DNA from: Conyzicola lurida
GTDB lineage: Bacteria > Actinomycetota > Actinomycetes > Actinomycetales > Microbacteriaceae
Reading direction: 5' to 3'
DNA: 64,000 nucleotides
Assembly: GCF_014204935.1 (NCBI RefSeq)
Contig: NZ_JACHMJ010000001.1
Span: forward strand, 3,410,001 to 3,474,000
In this document: one piece after another, positions 25,112 to 32,443 of the stretch
Layout: every line of letters starts with the position of its first letter
Numbering within the stretch: position 1 is the stretch's first letter
Program-made: the position numbers and the translations under genes
Notes under the pieces: model-generated
Seen by the model: the letters and a program-made list of their open reading frames with translations, nothing else
Databases searched by the model: none
Told to the model about the DNA's origin: nothing

Positions 25112-25411
25112 CTAGTGGGGGCGGGGCGTGACGTCGAGGCGCTCGCAGGCGATGTCGTAGAGCGCGACGATCTCGCGGCGGATCTCCCCACGCTCGCTGA
25201 TCTCGCCGGCACCCCACGGCACGGTGAGCTCGGCCGCGGCGTCGCCCGCCTCGTAGCTCCAGGTGCCGCCGAGCTCGTCGAGGTCGGTCATCACCGCGTT
25301 GGAGGCGTCCTTCGTGGCGAAGGCGCGCACGATCAGGAGGTTGTCCTCGGGGTGGTCGTTGTTCATGTGGTCCAGCACGGCGGAAATGGTGGACTGTTCG
25401 AAGATTGGCAC
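25112..25411 (-). CDS. DUF2470 protein, heme-related
   Basis: A 99-residue protein whose core (AVLDHMNNDHPEDNLLIVRA, followed by a Trp in GGTWSYEAG) matches DUF2470, the domain found at the C-terminus of HugZ-type heme-degrading proteins and as stand-alone genes. The GTG at 25411 is preferred because TACCGT lies 7 nt upstream; a longer in-frame reading would run into the divergent DinB-like gene. Its closeness to heme oxygenase suggests a role in heme or iron handling, though only context supports this. Confidence 0.75.
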   Translation of the reverse strand: MPIFEQSTISAVLDHMNNDHPEDNLLIVRAFATKDASNAVMTDLDELGGTWSYEAGDAAAELTVPWGAGEISERGEIRREIVALYDIACERLDVTPRPH

Positions 25412-25454
25412 GAAATCTACGGTAGCCGGTATCCGGGCCACGAGAGCATGAAGC

Positions 25455-25973
25455 ATGGCAATTACCCCCGATACGAAGAACTGGACCTGGGTGCTCGACC
25501 GGCCCTGCGGCGAATGCGGTTTCGACGCGGCATCCATCAGACCCGAGGATGTCGCGGGGATTCTGCGCGCGAATGCCGCGGCCTGGCCCGCCGTCCTGGA
25601 ACGGTCGGACGTGCGCGAGCGGCCCGACGACCACACCTGGTCGGCTCTCGAGTACTCGGCGCACGTGCGCGACGTGTTCCGGCTCTACGACGAGCGGCTC
25701 GCGCTCATGCTCGAGCAGGACGACCCGCTCTACCCGAACTGGGACCAGGACGTCACGGCCGTGGAGGAGCGCTACAACGAGCAGGACCCCGCCGTGGTGT
25801 CGGCGGACCTCGTCGCCGCGGCCGCCGTCCTCGCCGACCACTTCGACGCCGTGGACGGCGAACAGTGGCTACGGCCGGGCCGGCGCAGCGACGGGGTGGC
25901 GTTCACGGTCGAGAGCTTCGCGGTCTACTTCATCCACGACCCGCTGCACCACCTGTGGGATGTGACGAAGTAG
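25455..25973 (+). CDS. DinB-superfamily protein (four-helix bundle, mycothiol-transferase type)
   Basis: A 172-residue protein with the likely metal-binding histidines in HTWSALEYSAHVRDVFRLYD and HDPLHHLWDV, the pattern of DinB/MDMPI-type metal-dependent enzymes that use mycothiol or bacillithiol. The N-terminal DRPCGECGFDAASI adds three Cys in CGECG-like order. Substrate unknown. The ATG at 25455 is 43 bp from the divergent DUF2470 start. Confidence 0.78.
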   Translation: MAITPDTKNWTWVLDRPCGECGFDAASIRPEDVAGILRANAAAWPAVLERSDVRERPDDHTWSALEYSAHVRDVFRLYDERLALMLEQDDPLYPNWDQDVTAVEERYNEQDPAVVSADLVAAAAVLADHFDAVDGEQWLRPGRRSDGVAFTVESFAVYFIHDPLHHLWDVTK

Positions 25974-26007
25974 TCTTCGGGCCGCTCTCGGCTGATTGCG
26001 TACCGGC

Positions 26008-26655
26008 CTAGTCGCCGAGGTGCTTGTCGAGGAACGACGCGGTGCGGGCGAAGGCCAGGGCCGCGGCGCGGGTGTCGACGGTCGCGGGGATGCTCGCGTT
26101 GGCGAACGAGTGCTCGGTGCCGAGGTAGATGAACTCGGTGACGGGTGTGCCGTGGTCTTCGAGGCGCGCGACGAAGGAGTCGGGTTCGGCGCCGACGTTC
26201 CAGTCGTCCTCCTCGGCGAGCTGCAGCAGCACGGGGCACGGGATGATGCCGTGTTCCTCGACGCCGAGGGTGGCGTAGTAGGCGACCACGGCGTCCGCGT
26301 CGCCGCCCTGGGCGTGCAGCAGGGCGAGCCAGCCGCCCATCGAGAAGCCGATGAGCCCGACCCGTGCGGAGCCCTCCGCGCGGGCCTCGAGCACGATGTC
26401 GTCGAGCAGTGCGAGCGCGCGGCCGGGGTCCAGCCCGTCGCGGAGCTGCGCCGCCGACTCGGCGTCGGTGGTGCAGACGCCGTCGTAGAGGTCGGGCACC
26501 ACGACCCGGTAGCCCTGGCCGGAGAGCGCGTCGGCGAAGGGGTCGAGCCACGGAAGCCGCCCGTACCAGTCGTGCACGATGATGACGAGGGGCGACCCGG
26601 GCAGTCCGTAGTAGAGCGGCACACCGGGCGACGGAATCGGAACCAGCTCGGCCAT
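26008..26655 (-). CDS. Dienelactone-hydrolase family alpha/beta hydrolase with Ser nucleophile
   Basis: A 215-residue hydrolase. The nucleophile elbow LIGFSMGGWLALLHA puts Ser at 105, whereas classical dienelactone hydrolases use Cys here (GYCLGG). VIIVHDWYGRLPWLDPFADAL supplies the oxyanion region, EEDDWNVG the Asp area, and GTEHSFAN the His. The Ser version suggests a general esterase rather than a true dienelactone hydrolase. The ATG at 26655 follows GAGGAGCG. It converges on the DinB-like gene and diverges from the ene-reductase. Confidence 0.82.
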   Translation of the reverse strand: MAELVPIPSPGVPLYYGLPGSPLVIIVHDWYGRLPWLDPFADALSGQGYRVVVPDLYDGVCTTDAESAAQLRDGLDPGRALALLDDIVLEARAEGSARVGLIGFSMGGWLALLHAQGGDADAVVAYYATLGVEEHGIIPCPVLLQLAEEDDWNVGAEPDSFVARLEDHGTPVTEFIYLGTEHSFANASIPATVDTRAAALAFARTASFLDKHLGD

Positions 26656-26819
26656 GACGCTCCTCGATGACTCGGGCGGGCACTCTCCACTCCCGCCTCT
26701 CCAACGATACAGAGCGACATGTTGTGGCGGGGGAGGCTGGCGCTGGGGAATGCTGGAGTGGGGGGTGCGTGTTGGCCCTCAGGTGCGCCATCCGCACGCT
26801 CTCATCCCGTTAGGAACCC

Positions 26820-27893
26820 ATGGACCTCTTCACGCCCGTCGACTTCGGCTCTCTGCACCTCGCGAACAGGCTGGTGATGGCGCCGCTGACGCGCGTGCGC
26901 GCCGGTGAGGACGGCGTGCCGACCGACCTGATCACCGAGTACTACGAGCAGCGCGCGAGCCTCGGACTCATCGTGACCGAGGGCACCTTCACGAGCGAAG
27001 AAGCCAAGGGCTTCTCGGGCCAGCCCGGCATCGTCACCGACGAGCAGCAGGCCGGCTGGGCGCGCGTCGCCGCCGCCGTGCACGCCGCCGGCGGTCTCAT
27101 CGCGATGCAGGTCATGCACGCGGGCCGCGTCACGCACACCGACATCTCGGGCACGCCGCGCAGCGTCGCCCCCAGCGCGATCGCCATCGACGGCGAGACC
27201 CGCACCCCGCTCGGCAAGAAGCCGCACCAGGTCCCCGTGGCGATCCCCACCGAGGAGCTGCCCGCGATCGTCGAGGAGTTCGTCGCCGCCTCGCGCCGCG
27301 CGCTCGCCGCGGGCATCGACGCCGTCGAGCTGCACGCCGCGAACGGCTACCTGCTGCACGAGTTCCTCGCGCCCAGCTCGAACACCCGCACCGACAACTA
27401 CGGCGGATCGCCCGAGAACCGCATCCGCTTCGTGGTCGAGGTCGTCACCGCCGTGGTCGATGCCGTCGGCGCCGACCGCGTGGGCCTGCGCATCTCCCCC
27501 GAGCGCAACATCCAGGGCGTCATCGAGGACGACGCGGCGGATGTCGCGATCACCTACGGTCTGCTCGCCGACGCGTTGAAGCCGCTGGGCCTCGCGTTCC
27601 TCGACTACATGCATCCCGAGCCCGCGGGTGCTCTCGCCCAGGACATCCGTGCCCGGGTCGGCGCCCCGTTCATCATCAACACCGGTTTCGCCGAGGCGAC
27701 GACCCGCGAGGACGCCGTCGCCATCGCCGACGCCGATCTCGCCGACGCGGTCTCGATCGGCCGCGCGGCCATCGCCAACCCCGACGTCGTCGCCCGCTGG
27801 AAGGACGCCACGCACGAGAACGAGGCCGACCCGTCGACCTTCTACGGCCCGGACGCCCGCGGCTACACCGACTACCCGACGCTCGCGGGCTAG
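26820..27893 (+). CDS. Old yellow enzyme family ene-reductase
   Basis: FMN enzyme that reduces activated C=C bonds with NAD(P)H. The 357-residue protein has NRLVMAPLTRVRA, the substrate HAANGYLLHEF with His and Asn, LAPSSNTRTDNYGGSPENR, VGLRISP, and the C-terminal GRAAIANPDVV, all hallmarks of the alkene-reductase (NemA/OYE) class. AGGAAC lies just before the ATG. It stands alone; the 27.9-kb repeat follows. Confidence 0.9.
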   Translation: MDLFTPVDFGSLHLANRLVMAPLTRVRAGEDGVPTDLITEYYEQRASLGLIVTEGTFTSEEAKGFSGQPGIVTDEQQAGWARVAAAVHAAGGLIAMQVMHAGRVTHTDISGTPRSVAPSAIAIDGETRTPLGKKPHQVPVAIPTEELPAIVEEFVAASRRALAAGIDAVELHAANGYLLHEFLAPSSNTRTDNYGGSPENRIRFVVEVVTAVVDAVGADRVGLRISPERNIQGVIEDDAADVAITYGLLADALKPLGLAFLDYMHPEPAGALAQDIRARVGAPFIINTGFAEATTREDAVAIADADLADAVSIGRAAIANPDVVARWKDATHENEADPSTFYGPDARGYTDYPTLAG

Positions 27894-27933
27894 TTCTTCT
27901 AGCCGGTTGAGCTCGTCGAAACCCTCATCGTCG

Positions 27934-28066
27934 GGCTCGACCCGCTTCTGTGGTGTGCGGCGCTCAGCGTCGTCGCGTGCGCGGAGGTTTGTGCGGGGCG
28001 CGCTGCGGTTTGTGGCGCCCGCGGGGGCACGAACGGGCGCGTGCGCGACGAAGGTCAGCGCGCGGC
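27934..28066. repeat. 133-bp direct repeat, copy 1
   Basis: Identical to 28314-28446 except for one base (27946 T versus 28326 G), offset 380 bp. It is very G+C-rich and begins GGCTCGACCCGC. No gene is convincing inside it. It ends 58 bp before the start of the small membrane gene. Confidence 0.95.
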
Positions 28067-28124
28067 CAGTCGGAGCAGATCACCCGTGCACTCCGGGGTG
28101 TATCGTCGGGTTCGACGGGGAGAA

Positions 28125-28307
28125 ATGAGCGAAGCTAATAAACACCTCGGTGCGGGGCTGATCTTTATCGCGGTGGGTATCGGGATGATAATCCTCGCGT
28201 TGGTGCAGCATGCTCTCGAGTTCAAGTACCTCATCGGCGTCGTAGCACTCTGGATACTCGCGATCTACCTGCTCCAGTCCTCGGTCCGGCTCCGCCGCGA
28301 GAAGTGA
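28125..28307 (+). CDS. Small two-helix membrane protein between direct repeats
   Basis: A 60-residue protein: SEANKHLGAGLIFIAVG begins helix one, and LIGVVALWILAIYLLQSS is helix two, ending in a basic tail RLRREK. GGGGAGAA precedes the ATG at 28125. It is bracketed by two 133-bp direct repeats, so the unit could have moved or could duplicate by recombination. Codon use looks less G+C-biased at the start (AGCGAAGCTAATAAAC). Function unknown. Confidence 0.7.
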   Translation: MSEANKHLGAGLIFIAVGIGMIILALVQHALEFKYLIGVVALWILAIYLLQSSVRLRREK

Positions 28308-28313
28308 CTCACA

Positions 28314-28446
28314 GGCTCGACCCGCGTCTGTGGTGTGCGGCGCTCAGCGTCGTCGCGTGCGCGGAGGTTTGTGCGGGGCGCGCTGCGGTTTGTGGCGCCC
28401 GCGGGGGCACGAACGGGCGCGTGCGCGACGAAGGTCAGCGCGCGGC
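28314..28446. repeat. 133-bp direct repeat, copy 2
   Basis: Second copy of 27934-28066 (132 of 133 bases identical). It begins 6 bp after the stop of the small membrane gene and ends 16 bp before the GH16 stop. Confidence 0.95.
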
Positions 28447-28462
28447 ATGGGTTGCGACGAGG

Positions 28463-29293
28463 TCAACCCGCGGCGGGCTCGAAGCGCATCCAGTCGATCA
28501 GCATCGTCGAGACCGCCGGGGTCGTCTCGTCCGGGTCGCCCGGCCAGTTGCCGCCGATCGCGAGGGTGAAGAGCGCGCGGAACGGTGCGTCGTCGAAGAC
28601 CCACTCCATGCCGTCGGGCATCGTCGCCTCGGTGAGACTCGCGACGAGCACGCCGTCGATCGAGATCCGCACGTTGCCGGGCGTGCGGGTCACCGCGTAG
28701 ACGTGCCAGTCGTCGCCGAGGGGTTCCACATGGTCGGTCGACGCGTTGGCGACGACGTCGGTGCCGGACGCGGACGGCCCGTGGATGTTGTGGTGCGAGG
28801 TGCTCGTGTCGTTCGGGGTCTCGACGACGTCGATCTCGCCCGACTGCGGCCAGCCCACCTCGCCGATGTTCGACCCGAGCAGCCAGAACGCGGGCAGCAG
28901 GCCCTGGCCGGTGGGCAACGTGATGCGCGCCGACAGCGTTCCGTACGAGAAGGCCTGCGTCGTCACGATGCTCGACGACCGGTAGGCGGTGCTGCCGTCG
29001 GCGTTGGTCGTGATCGTCGCGGAGATCGCCAGGTGCGAGGCGCCGTCGAGCGCGACGTTGTCGGCGGTGTACTCCTGCAGCTCGTTGTTGCCCCAGCCGC
29101 CCGCGCCGAGGTTGAGCGCCCAGAGCGCGGAGTCGATACCCGCACCCTCCGCGCCGTCGAACTCGTCCTGCCACGCCTCGGTGACCACGGCGGGCTGGGT
29201 TGAACCCGTCGCGCCGCTCACCGTCGCCGCCCCGGCAGCGACGCTGACGATGACGACCGCGCCGGCGATGCCACGGCGGAGACGGCGATTAAT
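28463..29293 (-). CDS. Secreted GH16 glycoside hydrolase (beta-glucanase type), apparent ATT start
   Basis: Hydrolyses beta-1,3 or mixed beta-glucans by retention. The 276-residue reading starts with a signal peptide (NRRLRRGIAGAVVIVSVAAG), then a GH16 domain (about 38-276) with the catalytic motif GEIDVVE (E153, D155, E158), preceded by LLPAFWLLGSNIGEVGWPQS. No ATG, GTG or TTG lies in frame near the signal peptide. ATT at 29293-29291 has GGAG 4 nt before it and overlaps the upstream TAA (ATTAA). It is the last gene of the polysaccharide operon, where such an enzyme could trim the polymer. Confidence 0.82.
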   Translation of the reverse strand: MNRRLRRGIAGAVVIVSVAAGAATVSGATGSTQPAVVTEAWQDEFDGAEGAGIDSALWALNLGAGGWGNNELQEYTADNVALDGASHLAISATITTNADGSTAYRSSSIVTTQAFSYGTLSARITLPTGQGLLPAFWLLGSNIGEVGWPQSGEIDVVETPNDTSTSHHNIHGPSASGTDVVANASTDHVEPLGDDWHVYAVTRTPGNVRISIDGVLVASLTEATMPDGMEWVFDDAPFRALFTLAIGGNWPGDPDETTPAVSTMLIDWMRFEPAAG

Positions 29294-30677
29294 GCTGCTC
29301 CAACAGCGAGACCGGGTCGCCGATCGCGCGGTCGAGGGCGGCCTGCACGCGCTCGGCGTCGAACACGTTGCCGTGGAAGAACGCGGTGACCTGCAGGGCG
29401 CCACGCAGCTGCAGCACGCCGATCACGAGGTCGTCGGGGGCGCTCGGCTCGGCCCAGTGGGCGAACTGCTCCTCGCCCTTGCCGACCAGCCAGGGAGCGG
29501 TGTCGAGTTCGCGACGCACGCCGAGGTTCGTCAGCACGACATGGGCCGCGGGCGCGGCCGCGACGGTGGTCGGCGGCTTCGCGAAACGGCGGCCGGTGAG
29601 CCGGCTGCGCAGCGCACCGACGAGCATTGCGGCGAGTGGGCTCGCGGCATCCACGTTGTCTTTGACGATCTGGGCGATCTGTCGGGGGTCGTCGGAGAGC
29701 CCGGCGGGAACCGGGAGGCCGGCGATGAAGTTGCCGTTCGTCACGACGCCGTCGGGCAGGTAGCGGCGGGAGTCGTAGATCAACGAGCTCTCGCCGCGCA
29801 CGGGGATGCCCTCGGCGACGAGCGCGCGCCGCACGGCGACGAGCAGCGCGGTCGCCAGCGTCACGGATCCCGGCGTGGTGCGCACCCAGGACTTGAGGTC
29901 GCGGGCCGCCTGGATGGTTCCGCGGGAGTAGGCGAGGTCGGCGTGACGCTGCCACGGCACGACCGCGGAGGACTGGGTACGGGCCTCCGGGGTCGTGTCG
30001 AAGCGGGTCGTGTCGAAGCGGGCTGTGCCGAGTGGGACCGCGCCTAGCGGGGTCGCGCCGCGACGGGTCGTGCCGAATGAGGTCGCCCCGAGACGCGACC
30101 GCTGCGACTGCAGCACCTTGGCGACGCGCAGCGGGTTCTTGCCGAACGTCTCGCGCACCGCGAGCGACAGCGGCGCGGTCGCCTCGGGCTTGAGCAGCCA
30201 GCTCGGGAACTCTCGTCCGGGGGCGGCGATCGCGATGTCGAACAGGGCGAACAGGATGTTGATGTCGCCGAGCAGGTGCGTCATGCGCAGCACGATGAAG
30301 TCGCCCGCGATGGTGAGCTGGAACGGCGGCGGGGTGGCGTCGTCGCGGATGCGGTCGCGCAGCACGTCGACGACCTGGTCCTCGGTGATCGGCGGGATCT
30401 CGACGACGAGCCCCTCGCACCACTCGCGCAGGCCGGCACGGTCGTAGGTCCAGGTGTCGCCGGCCTCGTTCAGCTGCAGGCCGACCCGCGACTGCGGGCC
30501 GAGCTCGGCGGCGGCGAGCAGGTTGTCGACCAACTGCTGGCGCGGCGGCACGGACATCGGCCCGGCAACGAAGACGAGGCGCTCCCGGCCGCTCATGCGG
30601 TCGAGGTCGCTCACCGGGATCCGGACGGGACCCGCCGTCGTGTCGTCGCGCCGCGCCGTCATCTGGGTCGCACTCAC
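29289..30677 (-). CDS. Condensation-fold acyltransferase-like protein with pentapeptide-type insert
   Basis: A 462-residue protein resembling condensation/WES-PapA type CoA-dependent acyltransferases: N-terminal RIPVSDLDRMSGRERLVF, the catalytic-motif region RMTHLLGDIN (T133, H134, D138), and C-terminal AHVVLTNLGVRRELDTAPWL. The usual HHxxxD has its first His replaced by Thr, but the second, catalytic His and the Asp remain. Residues 198-230 are a five-residue tandem repeat. No membrane segment is present. The GTG at 30677 overlaps the upstream stop (GTGA). In this operon it may acylate the exported glycan; this is inferred. Confidence 0.62.
   Translation of the reverse strand: MSATQMTARRDDTTAGPVRIPVSDLDRMSGRERLVFVAGPMSVPPRQQLVDNLLAAAELGPQSRVGLQLNEAGDTWTYDRAGLREWCEGLVVEIPPITEDQVVDVLRDRIRDDATPPPFQLTIAGDFIVLRMTHLLGDINILFALFDIAIAAPGREFPSWLLKPEATAPLSLAVRETFGKNPLRVAKVLQSQRSRLGATSFGTTRRGATPLGAVPLGTARFDTTRFDTTPEARTQSSAVVPWQRHADLAYSRGTIQAARDLKSWVRTTPGSVTLATALLVAVRRALVAEGIPVRGESSLIYDSRRYLPDGVVTNGNFIAGLPVPAGLSDDPRQIAQIVKDNVDAASPLAAMLVGALRSRLTGRRFAKPPTTVAAAPAAHVVLTNLGVRRELDTAPWLVGKGEEQFAHWAEPSAPDDLVIGVLQLRGALQVTAFFHGNVFDAERVQAALDRAIGDPVSLLEQH
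29990..30086 (-). repeat. 15-bp tandem repeat coding for a five-residue repeat
   Basis: Six to seven imperfect 15-bp units encode ATSFG, TTRRG, ATPLG, AVPLG, TARFD, TTRFD in series. It lies within the acyltransferase-like gene, between its two halves. Confidence 0.8.
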
Positions 30678-32443
30678 CGGTGTCCGCCGGTGTACTCGAA
30701 CAGCTGGAGGTCGGGGGTGTCGATGACGGTCGTCCAGCCCTCCTTGACCCGCAGCTGGTCGGCGAGCCGGTCGAGGGAGCCCGCCGGGTACGCGCCGTAA
30801 AAGTCGCTGTAGATCTTGGTCTGGGTGGTGACCATCACGTAGGTGTCGGTGCGCAGGTCGGCGAGCTGGCGGGTGAAGGTGTCGACGACCTCGGTGTCGC
30901 GGAACGAGGAGCCGGCCCAGCCGTTCCACGTGGTGAGCGAGGCGTCGTAGTGCGAGTCGATCTCGGCGAAGTCGACGTACTCGGCGACCGGGCGCAGCGG
31001 CACGCCGATGGTCGGGCTGAGCAGCTGCGCGGGACCCTCGGTGTTCTCGAGCCAGTTCTCGACGGCGTTCACCGAGTCGGTGCGCACCAGGTTGGCGAAC
31101 CAGGCCCCGTAGTACGCCTGCAGGCTGCCCAGGGTGATGACGACGAGCGCGAGGGCCGTGAGTGGCGGGATGACGCGGCGCAACCAGCGCGACGGCACGG
31201 TCAGCGGAGACACCTGGATGGCGCGCACGAGCCACGGCGCGATCAGCACGGCGCAGCCGGGGACCGAGTAGAGGAAGACGCGGAAGATCGCCTCTCCCCC
31301 GTAGTTCTGCGTGAACAGCAGCGAGAAGCTCGAGAAGGCGAACACGGCCGGCACCCAGATCGGGCCGAGGCCGCGCATCGGCTTGTAGAGCAGGCTGGCC
31401 GCGGCGATGACCGCCGCGCTGCCCCACAGGGCCACCGACGGGATGCGCGAGGACAGCGCCGTGAAGGTCGCGCCGTCGCTGTAGACCGCGCCGTTCGCGA
31501 GGCTCTTCGAGTTGGCGATCGGGTCGAAGTTCGACAGCACGCCCTGGCCGGAGACCTGGTCGATGTTGATCAGCAGGTCCACGCCGACGATCGCGATGAA
31601 GACCAGTCCGATCAGGCGGGGGCGGATGTGGCCGGTGACACCGAGCACGACCGTGATGATCACGAGCCAGTACGGGGTGAGCTGGTGGGTGAGGGTCAGG
31701 GCGAGGAACAGCGGCAGCGTCATCCACCCGGCTACCGGGTGCTTTTTCGACTGCACGAGCAGCGTCAGGATCAGCGTCGCGAGCAGGATGCCGAACGCCT
31801 GCGGCGACAGGTAGTCCTGACCGACCCAGTTGGCGACGGTGGCGATGAAGGCGCCGACGACGGCGACGAGCACCCGCTGCCCGAACGCGCGGCAGAGCAG
31901 GAAGACGGCGCCGGCGAAGGCCACGTCGCAGAGGGCGGGGAACCAGACGGCGATGAGGTGCGGGCTGACGCCGGTGACGTCCGAGAACCAGGCGACGGCC
32001 GCGAAGGCGCCGGGCCAGCCGTTGTAGATGTCGGTGCCGTGCGACAGCTCGCCGTTCTGCTGGATGTAGTCGATGACGCCGAGGTGGCGGAAGATGAACG
32101 TCGATCCGGGCTCGTTGACGGCGATCGTGGCGGTCAGGCGCCCGACGAGCACGATGACCACGGTCGCGAGGGCGGCGTCCAGCGTGTTCGCGCGGCGCAC
32201 GGCCGCGACGAGGGCGACGGCGGCGAGCACTCCGCCGGCCGCGAGGCCCGGCACGCCCGCGAAGAGCAGGCCGTAGATATTGACGGTCGCGCTCGCGACG
32301 TGCGGCAGCGCTGTCGCCCAGAGAGCGACGGCGAGTACGAGGATCAGGCGGGCGGGCGTGACGACTCGCGCGAACATCGAAGGACGAGGGGCGGATGCCG
32401 GAGCGACACGTCGCCCGGTGGGAGCGGTCTGCACCGTGGTCAC
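30674..32443 (-). CDS. Polytopic membrane protein, polysaccharide polymerase- or glycosyltransferase-like
   Basis: A 589-residue protein with about 11-12 hydrophobic helices in residues 25-440 and a soluble extracytoplasmic C-terminal domain of about 140 residues (AYYGAWFANLVRTDS onward). The loop with FRHLGVIDYIQQNGELSHGT after helix 4 resembles the large loops of GT-C or Wzy-like enzymes. Position between a flippase/GT block and the tailoring genes fits a polymerase or GT-C transferase acting outside the membrane. Starts at GTG 32443, overlapping the upstream stop. The exact family is not certain. Confidence 0.7.
   Translation of the reverse strand: MTTVQTAPTGRRVAPASAPRPSMFARVVTPARLILVLAVALWATALPHVASATVNIYGLLFAGVPGLAAGGVLAAVALVAAVRRANTLDAALATVVIVLVGRLTATIAVNEPGSTFIFRHLGVIDYIQQNGELSHGTDIYNGWPGAFAAVAWFSDVTGVSPHLIAVWFPALCDVAFAGAVFLLCRAFGQRVLVAVVGAFIATVANWVGQDYLSPQAFGILLATLILTLLVQSKKHPVAGWMTLPLFLALTLTHQLTPYWLVIITVVLGVTGHIRPRLIGLVFIAIVGVDLLINIDQVSGQGVLSNFDPIANSKSLANGAVYSDGATFTALSSRIPSVALWGSAAVIAAASLLYKPMRGLGPIWVPAVFAFSSFSLLFTQNYGGEAIFRVFLYSVPGCAVLIAPWLVRAIQVSPLTVPSRWLRRVIPPLTALALVVITLGSLQAYYGAWFANLVRTDSVNAVENWLENTEGPAQLLSPTIGVPLRPVAEYVDFAEIDSHYDASLTTWNGWAGSSFRDTEVVDTFTRQLADLRTDTYVMVTTQTKIYSDFYGAYPAGSLDRLADQLRVKEGWTTVIDTPDLQLFEYTGGHR

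Noticed and set aside
27950-28138. Reading frame inside the 133-bp repeat, present in both copies
   Set aside because: Arg/Gly/Cys-rich translation, no ribosome site, and frame ends differ outside the repeat.
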